NCBI GenBank assembly: GCA_039621445.1
Contig: CP154957.1
Location: 41,008,011-41,072,010 of the forward strand
Source: Euglena gracilis
Lineage: Eukaryota; Euglenida; Euglenophyceae; Euglenales
Length of the DNA: 64,000 nt
Direction: 5' to 3'
This document shows, piece after piece, positions 19,615 through 31,498 of this stretch; positions within the stretch are counted from its first letter, which is position 1, and each line of letters starts with the position of its first letter. A program made the position numbers and the translations under genes. Below the pieces are notes generated by a model. It was given only the letters and a program-made list of their open reading frames with translations. It made no database searches and was not told the origin of the DNA.

Positions 19615-20372
19615 CTCAGCGAAGCCTGATCCTGTGACTGATTCGGCTTTGGTGGAGCTGAACTTTGTTTTTGCAATCAGTTTGGGAATGTGAAGCCCAG
19701 GTTGAATTAATTGAGGTTTTGCCCTCCAGCCCTTTTGCGGGGGGGGGGCAGTGAGAAGCCCCATCCTTTATGGTGGAGTTGAGAGGTGGTGTTTTGTTTC
19801 GTTCGGTTTGTACGAGAGGCCCAGGTTTGTGATTTTTTTTTGGGTTTGGAGGCTGAAGCCAGGTTATGCCCCTTGCCTCTTGTTGGGGGGGGGGGCAGCA
19901 AAAAATCGTCTTGGCTGCGAGACTTGGATTTGAATTTTTGGGATTTTTGAGTTTGCCAAGTCGTTTGACCCCCATTGCCCCATGTGAATGGGGGGGGGGC
20001 AGTGAGAATATTCGGAGAGTCGCATTCTTCGGGATTTTTGAAGTTGCTGGAGAACCCCCTGCCCTCACGGCTGTGTTGCCGGGGGGGGGGGGGCAGAGCG
20101 GTTGATTATCACGGATATTGTTATTCGGTTTGGCAGTCTGTGCAGTCCACAGTTGTGGGATGTTCTGTGGCTGACTTTGGGTTGGAGGTTGGAATTCCTG
20201 GTTGGATTTGTTGAGGGCTTTTGCAGGCCCTGGTTTGGTGGAGGATTCATGTGCTGAAAACCTGGGAATTTTGACTTTTTTTCCAAAAGAAAACCGAGTT
20301 CGGATTTTTCAGACTTCGGTTTGGATTTTGAGGACTGCAATTTTCATGGAACATTCGAACTCGGGGGGGGGG
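19303..20372 (+). repeat. Cluster of G tracts followed by CAG or CTG
   Basis: At least seven runs of 8-37 G lie 90-300 bp apart on the sense strand (near 19310, 19578, 19740, 19886, 19991, 20081 and 20364), and most are followed directly by CAG, CTG or CTC. The counterparts in units 2 and 3 keep their positions but vary in length. Such runs can form G-quadruplexes, and replication slippage explains the length variation. Confidence 0.85.
19578..19614 (+). repeat. Uninterrupted run of 37 G
   Basis: The same position has 13 G in unit 2 (24522-24534) and an interrupted run in unit 3 (about 29235-29250). Either a large expansion or a base-calling artefact. Confidence 0.85.
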
Positions 20373-21280
20373 GTGCACCCTCCTCTGTCCACAGGCCCTG
20401 TTCGTGGGCCAAATATATATATAAAAAAACAGCCACGTGGGCACTAAAGCCCTGTGATATGGTGGCTGTGGGCCAATGTGAAGCCCTATTCTCTTTGCAT
20501 TCAACAAAAAAAAATCGACCCAGTCATTTTCGGTTGGAATGCATAGCAAGGAAGTGAGTGAGCATGCGCGCACACAAAACACACGACCGCACACGCACAC
20601 CCATTGTACACTATTCCGGTATAACCGTCTTACCCTCTCACCTACTCGCCATTTCTCACCTCTTCGCTGTTTCACCAACATTCCATTTTTTTTCTCTTCA
20701 CTGGAAAGGAATGCTTCGCTCTTTCTTTTTTTTTACCCAATCAAAGAATTACGCCGGGCACTGTGAGCCAAGTCCCTGATTCCAAAGAATTTCATTTCTT
20801 CACAAAAAAAAATCAACGAATGTTCAGTTGTTATTGTTTGGATTTTTTCCTTCCTCACCAGGGGCAATATTCTTGAACGCTGCCAAAGGGACGTTTTAAT
20901 TAAGGCAGTGTGAGGGACAGGCCTGGGGGGAAGTGTGCCCGAAGATTTTTTTGTTTTTGATTCTTTTATGGGTTCCATGTTCCTTTTGCAAACACAAGTT
21001 CGGACTCAACAAAGTGCAAGAATTCCCCCACATTTTTTGTGGGACGTTTCTTTCTCCCTTCCACCGGTGGTGGGGGGGGGGCTGGCCCCGTCAACACCTG
21101 ATTTTTCAGGTGCCCCCAAAAAGCACCCAAGTAGCTGGGGGGGGGGTCACCACAGCCCTTCAAAAAAAACAATGCCCCCAAAGGCCAAAAACGGCCAAAC
21201 TTCAAAAAAAAATATTCCCCCGTTTGTGGGGGGGGGGGGCCAAAATTGGTCCGACTTTCCACCGTGGTGGGGGGGGGGGC

Positions 21281-21831
21281 TGGCCCGCCGACAGCCGTTT
21301 TCAACATTCCCCCCGCGATAGGACTCACCCAGTGGGTAGGAAGCTCCGGAAGTCAATTGGAAGGTGAGCAAAATGTTGCAGAACTGGAAATACAAAAGAA
21401 AAGAATGAAGGAGCAAGGCATTCCATTCCAAAATCATTCTCTGTATGTTACTCTCACCCACAGCAAGCACAGGTGTGTCTGACCAAGGTTTTTTTTTTTT
21501 TTTTTTGAATCAAGTCCATGCTAAAAAGGTTCTTCTGTGGTTTTCTTTGGATTCAAGGACAGAAAAACCCACCTTCAGTTCAAAGTTTTGAATCATACGC
21601 CGGAATGCCTACCCAGCCACTGGCAGGGGGCGAAAGCCGGGCCTCCGGCCCTGAGCCCTCCGGAGGCTCTTTTTATTGAAAAACCCTGGGGCTGGGTGGT
21701 GACCGTAGGTGGGGGAAAAGGAAGAAGGAGGCCCAGTCGGTCGGGCACTCCATTTCTCAGGCATTTCAATTCATTCCGGTACACCTTTGCACTTTCGTCG
21801 TCCCTTTTTCTATTTAAACCCCCCACCGACA
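21281..21831 (+). repeat. LTR 2 of the array (diverged, about 551 bp)
   Basis: Begins TGGCCCGCCGACAGCC; the TGTCGGC start is missing and the preceding polypurine tract is replaced by other G-rich sequence. A segment equivalent to GTGCAGGTTCCTTGTGTG is replaced by a T-run at 21488-21506. Ends CCCCCCACCGACA like the others and is followed by the same PBS. The most diverged of the four LTRs. Confidence 0.85.
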
Positions 21832-24800
21832 TGGTAAGCAGAGGTTTGCTCCTCCGCTATGCCCAGCAGAATCTCTTTGAAAGCTGTGTTTTCGTTGGAA
21901 CTGTGCACCATAATCTGCTGAATCTATCTGTGCCCAGTTGTGCTGTAAATCGAAGTGGGTGAAGTCAATCATCTGGCGTTGACAAATGGAACGGAATCAA
22001 TCTGTGAGCAAGGCTCTGGGGGGAGGACACTGAAAAGGCCCAGATTTTTGCAATTCCCAGTGATAGGAGAACGGGCCAGGTTGAGTGTCCGTGAGCCAAG
22101 CTCAAGCTCCAGGTTGACTTGTGTGCATTTTTTTTCTGTGGCCTGGGCAGGGATGGTGGGCACCGTGGGACGGGGGGGAAGTGGCGGGGGGGGCGGCCAG
22201 CTGAGCGGGGGGGGAGTGGGTGGGGGAGGTGAAAAAAAGACCTGTACTTTCTGTCACATTCGGTCAATGTTGTGTTTCTTTGAGCACGAAGTGGCTGCAG
22301 TGGTCCCTTTTGCAGTAAATCTGTTGACCAACTGAGGCTCCAGTTGTGTGTGAATCTGTGTTGTGGAAGGACACTGTGGAGTTTTTTGCATTGTCTTTTT
22401 GTGTCGAGCGATTTGGTTTTTTTTTGTGCTTTGTGTTGTCAGTCTTTTTTTTTGTGCTTTTCTTTTTGAACGAACTGTGGAGTCCAATCTGGAAGATAAT
22501 TTTTCTGGCAGAAGTTTTCATTTTCAGGTTTTCATTTTCATTGGTCGTTTTACAGTTTTGGCTGTGGGAAAGTCAAGTTCACGTTTTCTTCACCAGTGAT
22601 TCAAGTTTTTCATCGTTTTCTGGTTGTAGATTTTTTTTCGGATAAACCTCAGAATGCTTGAAGCATGTCATTTTTGAGAAACACCGTTTTCTCTGGGGTG
22701 CACCTTTCCTTGTGCTCAAGCAGCCAGACAAACAGTTCCAAAAGTTTTTTGTTTTGCCAGTCCCAGTTTAACTTTGATCAGGGTGAGTTCACTGCAGGTG
22801 TGGCAGGTGCTCAATCCACAGACTGGGACATCATTTCAGTGGGTTTGTATGCTGGTCCCATGCATTTGTGGGCTCCGAGTCCATCTTTTGGGAGAGGTTT
22901 ACTGGTTTGTTCAGTGACTTTTTTCCTGTCTGGGACATGCATCGACCTGTTCCATTTTCACAGTTTTGTTGTTCCACAGTTTCGGTGTGCTTCCAGTGAG
23001 GCAGCCCAGTTCGGTTTTGGGTTATGCCGTTTCGAGGGGAAAATAACACCTCTATCGAACACTGGCAGGCAGAGTAATTTTCATTCATTTTTGGGAGTGA
23101 CTGGTCAAAGAGGGGAACCGGGTGTGCAAATCCGGGAGGAACAGACACCCCCGTCGACACACATTTAAGGGCCCAGGGATCCTGAGTTCAGTGGTGTTCA
23201 GTTTTCAGTTCAGTGTTCAGTGGTTCAGTTTCAGTTCAGTGGTTTTGTTTTTGGTTGCAACCTGGGGAATTTTTAGTGACCAATCCAAGTTTTCAGTTGA
23301 TGAGTGACGAGGGGGGGAACATACACAAGAGGTGCTGCGGCCGCACCATCTCTTGTATAAACCCCCAAGAAACGAAATCGGCTGGTACATATGGGTGGTT
23401 GCGTTTTCTGAGAGCCCCATTCCGGAAAATCTCAGAGTCATCATTGGGCAGCTGAAGGTGCTGTTCAGCTGCATAATCGCCAGAATTTCGTTTCGTTTCA
23501 TGAAGTTTGGTTGTATTGTCAAGCCTGTTGGGAAACAAAGTCCACCAGAATATTTCTGGAAAAAATCCCAAAGTCGTGGCAAAGCTCATTTTTTCCTTGT
23601 CCTGTGTGATCTGTTGGCCAATTGGTGAGCCATAATCTCAATCTCATCTGGGTTGGTTTGCTTGGTTGTGGTCGGCTGCACAGTTTTCCAACAGCAGCAC
23701 TGATTTTTTGATTTTTCCAACAGCTGCGTTTTGTGTTGCAGCCTGCTGGGGATGCTTTTGTCGTAATGGGGTTCCTCCCTTCCCCAATTGCCATGAGATG
23801 ATCGGCAATATGATAGACAATGATGCATCCTGGTTTTTTTGTTGTGGTTTGGCCACACCAACAAATCAATCTGTGTGGGTGTTGTGAGGAGGCAGCCATA
23901 GGGTCCAGCTTCAGTGGATGTTTGTTGCTGTGTTTGGTTTTTTTTGTTTCTTTTTTCCCCTCGTGCAGGTTTTCAACTCAACAACGCAAGGAGCAAGAAT
24001 TGAGAGAGTTTCAAGATATTCACCGAGGAGAATTTATCAAGAATTTTGCAATTTGGACTACCACAAGCAGAATTTCTTCGCCACGGTGGGTACTTGGAAG
24101 TGGTGTTGTGACCACCCAGCTGGGAAGTTAATGGTGAGCCTCGATGTGTTGAAGCCTGGCTGATAATTGGTTTGGGCTGAAGCCCAGGATTCGTTCTCCC
24201 GCTCTGAGACAGTCTCAACTCTCCCCAAGCGGTGTGGCCTCGCCGTACGGGGCGGGGGGGGGGGGCTGCCCAAATAGTCTGGGTGCAAGAATCAGCTTAT
24301 TTTTCCTCCAGTGAAGAATTATGGAGGAATACAAATGTAAATGGGTTCTCCCATCATTTGTGGGGGGGTCCATTTGGCTGAGTGCACCGAAGTAATTGTT
24401 GTGACAACTGGATTGCTTTCTTTGGAGTACCGTTCAATTTTTTCTGTCTTTTGGATCCTGGCAGTTTTCGGCTCGGGCAACGATTTCCAAGTTTCTGGAC
24501 CCCTGCCACCCCGTGTGCTGCGGGGGGGGGGGGGCTCAGCGAAGCCTGATCCTGTGACTGATTCGGCTTTGGTGGAGCTGAACTTTGTTTTTGCAATCAG
24601 TTTGGGAATGTGAAGCCCAGGTTGAATTAATTGAGGTTTTGCCCTCCAGCCCTTTTGCGGGGGGGGGGGGCAGTGAGAAGCCCCATCCTTTATGGTGGAG
24701 TTGAGTGGTGGTGTTTTGTTTCGTTCGGTTTGTATGAGAGGCCCAGGTTTGTGATTTTTTTTTGGGTTTGGAGGCTGAAGCCAGGTTATGCCCCTTGCCT

Positions 24801-26220
24801 CTTGTTGGGGGGGGGGGCAGCAAAAAATCGTCTTGGCTGCGAGACTTGGATTTGAATTTTTGGGATTTTTGAGTTTGCCAAGTCGTTTGACCCCCATTGC
24901 CCCATGTGAATGGGGGGGGGGCAGTGAGAATATTCGGAGAGTCGCATTCTTCGGGATTTTTGAAGTTGCTGGAGAACCCCCTGCCCTCACGGCTGTGTTG
25001 CCGGGGGGGGGGGCAGAGCGGTTGATTATCACGGATATTGTGATTCGGTTTGGCAGTCTGTGCAGTCCACAGTTGTGGGATGTTCTGTGGCTGACTTTGG
25101 GTTGGAGGTTGGAATTCCTGGTTGGATTTGTTGAGGGCTTTTGCAGGCCCTGGTTTGGTGGAGGATTCATGTGCTGAAAACCTGGGAATTTTGACTTTTT
25201 TTTTCAAGGCCCTTTGGGCCAAATATATATATAAAAACCGAGTTGGGCACAAGCCCTGTGACATTCAGACTTCGGTTTGGATTTTGTGGACTGCAATTTT
25301 CATGGAACATTCGAACTCGGGGGGGGGTGCACCCTCCTCTGTCCACAGGCCCTGTTCGTGGGCCAAATATATATATAAAAAAACAGCCACGTGGGCACTA
25401 AAGCCCTGTGATATGGTGGCTGTGGGCCAATGTGAATCCCTATTCTCTTTGCATTCAACAAAAAAAAATCGACCCAGTCATTTTCGGTTGGAATGCATAG
25501 CAAGGAAGTGAGTGAGCATGCGCACACACAAAACACACGACCGCACACGCACACCCATTGTACACTATTCCGGTATAACCGTCTTACCCTCTCACCTACT
25601 CGCCATTTCTCACCTCTTCGCTGTTTCACCAACATTCCATTTTTTTTCTCTTCACTGGAAAGGAATGCTTCGCGCTTTCTTTTTTTACCCAATCAAAGAA
25701 TTACGCCGGGCACTGTGAGCCAAGTCCCTGATTCCAAAGAATTTCATTTCTTCACAAAAAAAATCAACGAATGTTCAGTTGTTATTGTTTGTATTTTTTC
25801 CTTCCTCACCAGGGGCAATATTCTTGAACGCTGCCAAAGGGACGTTTTAATTAAGGCAGTGTGAGGGACAGGCCTGGGGGGAAGTGTGCCCGAAGATTTT
25901 TTTGTTTTTGATTCTTTTATGGGTTCCATGTTCCTTTTGCAAACACAAGTTCGGACTCAACAAAGTGCAAGAATTCCCCCACATTTTTTGTGGGACGTTT
26001 CTTTCTCCCTTCCACCGGTGGTGGGGGGGGGGCTGGCCCCGTCAACACCTGATTTTTCAGGTGCCCCCAAAAAGCACCCAAGTAGCTGGGGGGTGGGTCA
26101 CCACAGCCCTTCAAAAAAAATGACCCCAAAGGCCAAAAACGGCCAAACTTCAAAAAAAAATATTCCCCCGTTTGTGGGGGGGGGGCAAAATTGGTCCGAC
26201 TAACATCGCAAGGGATGGGG
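21832..26220 (+). mobile_element. Internal region, unit 2 (variant)
   Basis: Like unit 1 and unit 3 over most of its length, but carries about 310 bp of different sequence at 22140-22450, where the other units have about 65 bp, and a different segment at 25200-25262 with an additional TATATATATA. No recognisable coding sequence. Ends in the polypurine tract AAGGGATGGGG (26210-26220) directly before LTR 3. Confidence 0.85.
26210..26220 (+). promoter_or_regulatory. Polypurine tract before LTR 3
   Basis: AAGGGATGGGG abuts the TGTCGG of LTR 3, the position where plus-strand DNA synthesis is primed in LTR elements. One T interrupts the purines. Confidence 0.6.
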
Positions 26221-26800
26221 TGTCGGCTGTCGGCCCGCCGACAGCCGGTTTCTCAACATTCCCCCCGCGATAGGACTCACCCAGTGGGTAGGAAGCTCCG
26301 GAAGTCAATTGGAAGGTGAGCAAAATGTTGCAGAACTGGAAATACAAAAGAAAAGAATGAAGGAGCAAGGCATTCCATTCCAAAATCATTCTCTGTATGT
26401 TACTCTCACCCACAGCAAGCACAGGTGTGTCTGACCAAGGTGTGCAGGTTCCTTGTGTGTGCTTTGCCTTTTGAATCAAGTCCATGCTAAAAAGGTTCTT
26501 CACTGTGGTTTTCTTTGGATTCAAGGACAGAAAAAGCCATTTTCAGTTCAAAGTTTTGGATCCTACGCCGGTATGCCAACCCAGCCACTGGCAGGGGGCG
26601 AAAAGCCGGGCCTCCGGCCCTGAGCCCTCCGGAGGCTCTTTTTATTGAAAAACCCTGGGGCTGGGTGGTGACCGTAGGTGGGGGAAAAGGAAGAAGGAGG
26701 CCCAGTCGGTCGGGCACTCCATTTCTCAGGCATTTCAATTCATTCCGGTACACCTTTGCACTTTCGTCGTCCCTTTTTTTCTTTAAACCCCCCACCGACA
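26221..26800 (+). repeat. LTR 3 of the array (580 bp)
   Basis: Complete copy, TGTCGGCTGTCGG to CCACCGACA, nearly identical to LTR 1 and LTR 4. Followed by TGGTAAGCAGAGG. Confidence 0.9.
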
Positions 26801-29800
26801 TGGTAAGCAGAGGTTTGCTGCTGGGCTGTGCCCAGCAGAATCTTTTTGAAATCTGTGGTTTCTTTGGAACTGTGCACCATAAATCTGCTGGAATCTATCT
26901 GTGCACCAGTTTGTGCTGTAAATCGAAGTGGGTGAATCATCTGGCGTTGAAAAATGGAATGGAATCAATCTGTGAGCAAGGCTCTGGGGGGAAGGACACT
27001 GAAAACGGCCCAGATTTTTGCAATTCCCAGTGATAGGAGAACGGGCCAGGTTGAGTGTCCGTGAGCCAAGCTCCAAGCTCCAGTTGTTGACTTGTGTGCA
27101 TTTTTTTCTGTGGCGTGTGGTTTTTCTCAGTGTCTTGTTTTCAGCAATTTTTTCCCAAATCAGGCTGTGCTTTTCTTTTTGAACGAACTGTGGAGTCCAA
27201 TCTGGAAGATAATTTTTCTGGCAGAAGTTTTCATTTTCAGGTTTTCATTTTCATTGGTCGTTTTACAGTTTTGGCTGTGGGAAAGTCAGGTTCACGTTTT
27301 CTTCACCAGTGATTCAAGTTTTTCATCGTTTTCTGGTTGTAGATTTTTTTTCGGATAAACCTCAGAATGCTTGAAGCATGTCATTTTTGAGAAACACCGT
27401 TTTCTCTGGGGTGCACCTTTCCTTGTGCTCAAGCAGCCAGACAAACAGTTCCAAAAGTTTTTTGTTTTGCCAGTCCCAGTTTAACTTTGATCAGGGTGAG
27501 TTCACTGCAGGTGTGGCAGGTGCTCAATCCACAGACTGGGACATCATTTCAGTGGGTTTGTATGCTGGTCCCATGCATTTGTGGGCTCCGAGTCCATCTT
27601 TTGGGAGAGGTTTACTGGTTTGTTCAGTGACTTTTTTCCTGTCTGGGACATGCATCGACCTGTTCCATTTTCACAGTTTTGTTGTTCCACAGTTTCGGTG
27701 TGCTTCCAGTGAGGCAGCCCAGTTCGGTTTTGGGTTATGCCGTTTCGAGGGGAAAATAACACCTCTATCGAACACTGGCAGGCAGAGTAATTTTCATTCA
27801 TTTTTGGGAGTGACTGGTCAAAGAGGGGAACCAGGTGTGCAAATCCGGGAGGAACAGACACCCCCGTCGACACACATTTAAGGGCCCAGGGATCCTGAGT
27901 TCAGTGGTGTTCAGTTTTCAGTTCAGTGTTCAGTGGTTCAGTTTCAGTTCAGTGGTTTTGTTTTTGGTTGCAACCTGGGGAATTTTTAGTGACCAATCCA
28001 AGTTTTCAGTTGATGAGTGACGAGGGGGGGAACATACACAAGAGGTGCTGCGGCCGCACCATCTCTTGTATAAACCCCCAAGAAACGAAATCGGCTGGTA
28101 CATATGGGTGGTTGCGTTTTCTGAGAGCCCCATTCCGGAAAATCTCAGAGTCATCATTGGGCAGCTGAAGGTGCTGTTCAGCTGCATAATCGCCAGAATT
28201 TCGTTTCGTTTCATGAAGTTTGGTTATATTGTCAAGCCTGTTGGGAAACAAAGTCCACCAGAATATTTCTGGAAAAAATCCCAAAGTCGTGGCAAAGCTC
28301 ATTTTTTCCTTGTCCTGTGTGATCTGTTGGCCAATTGGTGAGCCATAATCTCAATCTCATCTGGGTTGGTTTGCTTGGTTGTGGTCGGCTGCACATTTTT
28401 CCAACAGCAGCACTGATTTTTTGATTTTTCCAACAGCTGCGTTTTGTGTTGCAGCCTGCTGGGGATGCTTTTGTCGTAATGGGGTTCCTCCCTTCCCCAA
28501 TTGCCATGAGATGATCGGCAATATGATAGACAATGATGCATCCTGGTTTTTTTGTTGTGGTTTGGCCACACCAACAAATCAATCTGTGTGGGTGTTGTGA
28601 GGAGGCAGCCATAGGGTCCAGCTTCAGTGGATGTTTGTTGCTGTGTTTGGTTTTTTTTGTTTCTTTTTTTCCCTCGTGCAGGTTTTCAACTCAACAACGC
28701 AAGGAGCAAGAATTGAGAGAGTTTCAAGATATTCACCGAGGAGAATTTATCAAGAATTTTGCAATTTGGACTACCACAAGCAGAATTTCGTCGCCACGGT
28801 GGGTACTTGGAAGTGGTGTTGTGACCACCCAGCTGGGAAGTTAATGGTGAGCCTCGATGTGTTGAAGCCTGGCTGATAATTGGTTTGGGCTGAAGCCCAG
28901 GATTCGTTCTCCCGCTCTGAGACAGTCTCAACTCTCCCCAAGCGGTGTGGCCTCGCCGTACGGGGCGGGGGGGGGGGGGCTGCCCAAATAGTCTGGGTGC
29001 AAGAATCAGCTTATTTTTCCTCCAGTGAAGAATTATGGAGGAAAACAAATGTAAATGGGTTCTCCCATCATTTGTGGGGGGGTCCATTTGGCTGAGTGCA
29101 CCGAAGTAATTGTTGTGACAACTGGATTGCTTTCTTTGGAGTACCGTTCAATTTTTCTGTCTTTTGGATCCTGGCAGATTTCGGCTCGGGCAACGATTTC
29201 CACGTTTCTGGACCCCTGCCACCCCGTGTGCTGCGGGAGGGGGGGGGGGGCTCAGCGAAGCCTGATCCTGTGACTGATTCGGCTTTGGTGGAGCTGAACT
29301 TTGTTTTTGCAATCAGTTTGGGAATGTGAAGCCCAGGTTGAATTGATTGAGGTTTTGCCCTCCAGCCCTTTTGCGGGGGGGGGGGCAGTGAGAAGCCACA
29401 TCCTTTATGGTGGAGTTGAGTGGTGGTGTTTTGTTTCGTTCGGTTTGGACGAGAGGCCCAGGTTTGTGATTTTGTTTTTGGGTTTGGAGGCTGAAGCCAG
29501 GTTATGCCCCTTGCCTCTTGTTGGGGGGGGGGGGGCAGCAAAAAATCGTCTTGGCTGCGAGACTTGGATTTGAATTTTTGGGATTTTTGAGTTTGCCAAG
29601 TCGTTTGACCCCCATTGCCCCATGTGAATGGGGGGGGGCAGTGAGAATATTCGGAGAGTCGCATTCTTCGGGATTTTTGAAGTTGCTGGAGAACCCCCTG
29701 CCCTCACGGCTGTGTTGCCGGGGGGGGGGGGGCAGAGCGGTTGATTATCACGGATATTGTGATTCGGTTTGGCAGTCTGTGCAGTCCACAGTTGTGGGAT

Positions 29801-30914
29801 GTTCTGTGGCTGACTTTGGGTTGGAGGTTGGAATTCCTGGTTGGATTTGTTGAGGGCTTTTGCAGGCCCTGGTTTGGTGGAGGATTCATGTGCTGAAAAC
29901 CTGGGAATTTTGACTTTTTTTCCAAAAGAAAACCGAGTTCGGATTTTTCAGACTTCGGTTTGGATTTTGAGGACTGCAATTTTCATGGAACATTCGAACT
30001 CGGGGGGGGGGGTGCACCCTCCTCTGTCCACAGGCCCTGTTCGTGGGCCAAATGTATATATATAAAAAAACAGCCACGTGGGCACTAAAGCCCTGTGATA
30101 TGGTGGCTGTGTGCCAATGTGAAGCCCTATTCTCTTTGCATTCAACAAAAAAAAATCGACCCAGTCATTTTCGGTTGGAATGCATAGCAAGGAAGTGAGT
30201 GAGCATGCGCACACACAAAACACACGACCGCACACGCACACCCATTGTACACTATTCCGGTATAACCGTCTTACCCTCTCACCTACTCGCCATTTCTCAC
30301 CTCTTCGCTGTTTCACCAACATTCCATTTTTTTTCTCTTCACTGGAAAGGAATGCTTCGCGCTTTCTTTTTTTACCCAATCAAAGAATTACGCCGGGCAC
30401 TGTGAGCCAAGTCCCTGATTCCAAAGAATTTCATTTCTTCACAAAAAAAAATCAACGAATGTTCAGTTGTTATTGTTTGGATTTTTTCCTTCCTCACCAG
30501 GGGCAATATTCTTGAACGCTGCCAAAGGGACGTTTTAATTAAGGCAGTGTGAGGGACAGGCCTGGGGGGAAGTGTGCCCGAAGATTTTTTTGTTTTTGAT
30601 TCTTTTATGGGTTCCATGTTCCTTTTGCAAACACAAGTTCGGACTCAACAAAGTGCAAGAATTCCCCCACATTTTTTGTGGGACGTTTCTTTCTCCCTTC
30701 CACCGGTGGTGGGGGGGGGGCTGGCCCCGTCAACACCTGATTTTTCAGGTGCCCCCAAAAAGCACCCAAGTAGCTGGGGGGGGGGTCACCACAGCCCTTC
30801 AAAAAAAAACAATGCCCCCAAAGGCGAAAAACGGCCAAACTTCAAAAAAAATATTCCCCCGTTTGTGGGGGGGGGGGGCCAAAATTGGTCCGACTAACGT
30901 CGCAAGGGAGGGGG
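26801..30914 (+). mobile_element. Internal region, unit 3
   Basis: 4114 bp, same organisation as unit 1, including the short form of the segment that is long in unit 2. Some single-base states are shared with unit 2 rather than unit 1 (for example TTTCCTTGTG and AGAGGGGAACC). No recognisable coding sequence. Ends with AAGGGAGGGGG. Confidence 0.85.
30904..30914 (+). promoter_or_regulatory. Polypurine tract before LTR 4
   Basis: AAGGGAGGGGG, an uninterrupted purine run directly before the TGTCGG start of the last LTR. This is the clearest PPT in the array. Confidence 0.7.
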
Positions 30915-31494
30915 TGTCGGCTGTCGGCCCGCCGACAGCCGGTTTCTCAACATTCCCCCCGCGATAGGACTCACCCAGTGGGTAGGAAGCTCCGGAAGTC
31001 AATTGGAAGGTGAGCAAAATGTTGCAGAACTGGAAATACAAAAGAAAAGAATGAAGGAGCAAGGCATTCCATTCCAAAATCATTCTCTGTATGTTACTCT
31101 CACCCACAGCAAGCACAGGTGTGTCTGACCAAGGTGTGCAGGTTCCTTGTGTGTGCTTTGCCTTTTGAATCAAGTCCATGCTAAAAAGGTTCTTCTCTGT
31201 GGTTTTCTTTGGATTCAAGGACAGAAAAAGCCATTTTCAGTTCAAAGTTTTGGATCCTACGCCGGTATGCCAACCCAGCCACTGGCAGGGGGCGAAAAGC
31301 CGGGCCTCCGGCCCTGAGCCCTCCGGAGGCTCTTTTTATTGAAAAACCCTGGGGCTGGGTGGTGACCGTAGGTGGGGGAAATGGAAGAAGGAGGCCCAGT
31401 CGGTCGGGCACTCCATTTCTCAGGCATTTCAATTCATTCCGGTACACCTTTGCACTTTCGTCGTCCCTTTTTTTCTTTAAACCCCCCACCGACA
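30915..31494 (+). repeat. LTR 4 of the array (580 bp), right boundary
   Basis: Complete LTR ending CCACCGACA at 31494 and followed by the CATC target duplication and the interrupted RT of element E instead of a PBS. Confidence 0.9.
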
Positions 31495-31498
31495 CATC
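31495..31498. other. Target-site duplication CATC, right copy
   Basis: CATC followed by TTTCAGATCG, the continuation of the RT codons Leu-Lys-Asp of element E read on the minus strand. Confidence 0.85.

Larger units (their letters stand above)
17155..21280 (+). mobile_element. Internal region, unit 1 (no recognisable gag or pol)
   Basis: About 4.1 kb with T-rich first half, a TTCAGTG-rich stretch (18240-18297), a G-tract-rich section (19300-20375 and 21069-21280) and TATATATATA at 20408. The longest open frame conserved in all three units is 167 codons (17719-18222; counterparts 22665-23168 and 27378-27881), with no domain I recognise. Longer frames on the minus strand are Pro-rich translations of the G-runs. 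Nothing resembles RT, protease or a zinc knuckle. Confidence 0.8.
16562..31494 (+). mobile_element. Tandem LTR-retrotransposon array (4 LTRs, 3 internal regions)
   Basis: Four copies of a long terminal repeat (580, about 551, 580 and 580 bp) alternate with three internal regions (4139, about 4389 and 4114 bp), all in the same orientation. The LTRs begin TGTCGG and end CCGACA. A PBS follows LTRs 1-3, and polypurine tracts precede LTRs 3 and 4. A single 4-bp CATC duplication flanks the whole array, so it entered as one insertion and expanded afterwards, or inserted as a multimer. No gag, protease, RT or integrase motif is found on either strand, so it is non-autonomous and LARD-like, mobilised in trans if at all. 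Confidence 0.9.

Noticed and set aside
19027-19764. Long minus-strand Pro-rich frames in the LTR array (up to 283 codons)
   Set aside because: The open length comes from G-runs read as Pro codons on the opposite strand; the frames are not kept between units and the PBS/PPT orientation is plus.
16562-31494. Assembly duplication creating the three units
   Set aside because: Unit 2 has unique 310-bp and 60-bp segments and a different LTR, and the units differ at many single bases, so simple duplicated assembly of one unit is unlikely, although copy number still needs long reads.
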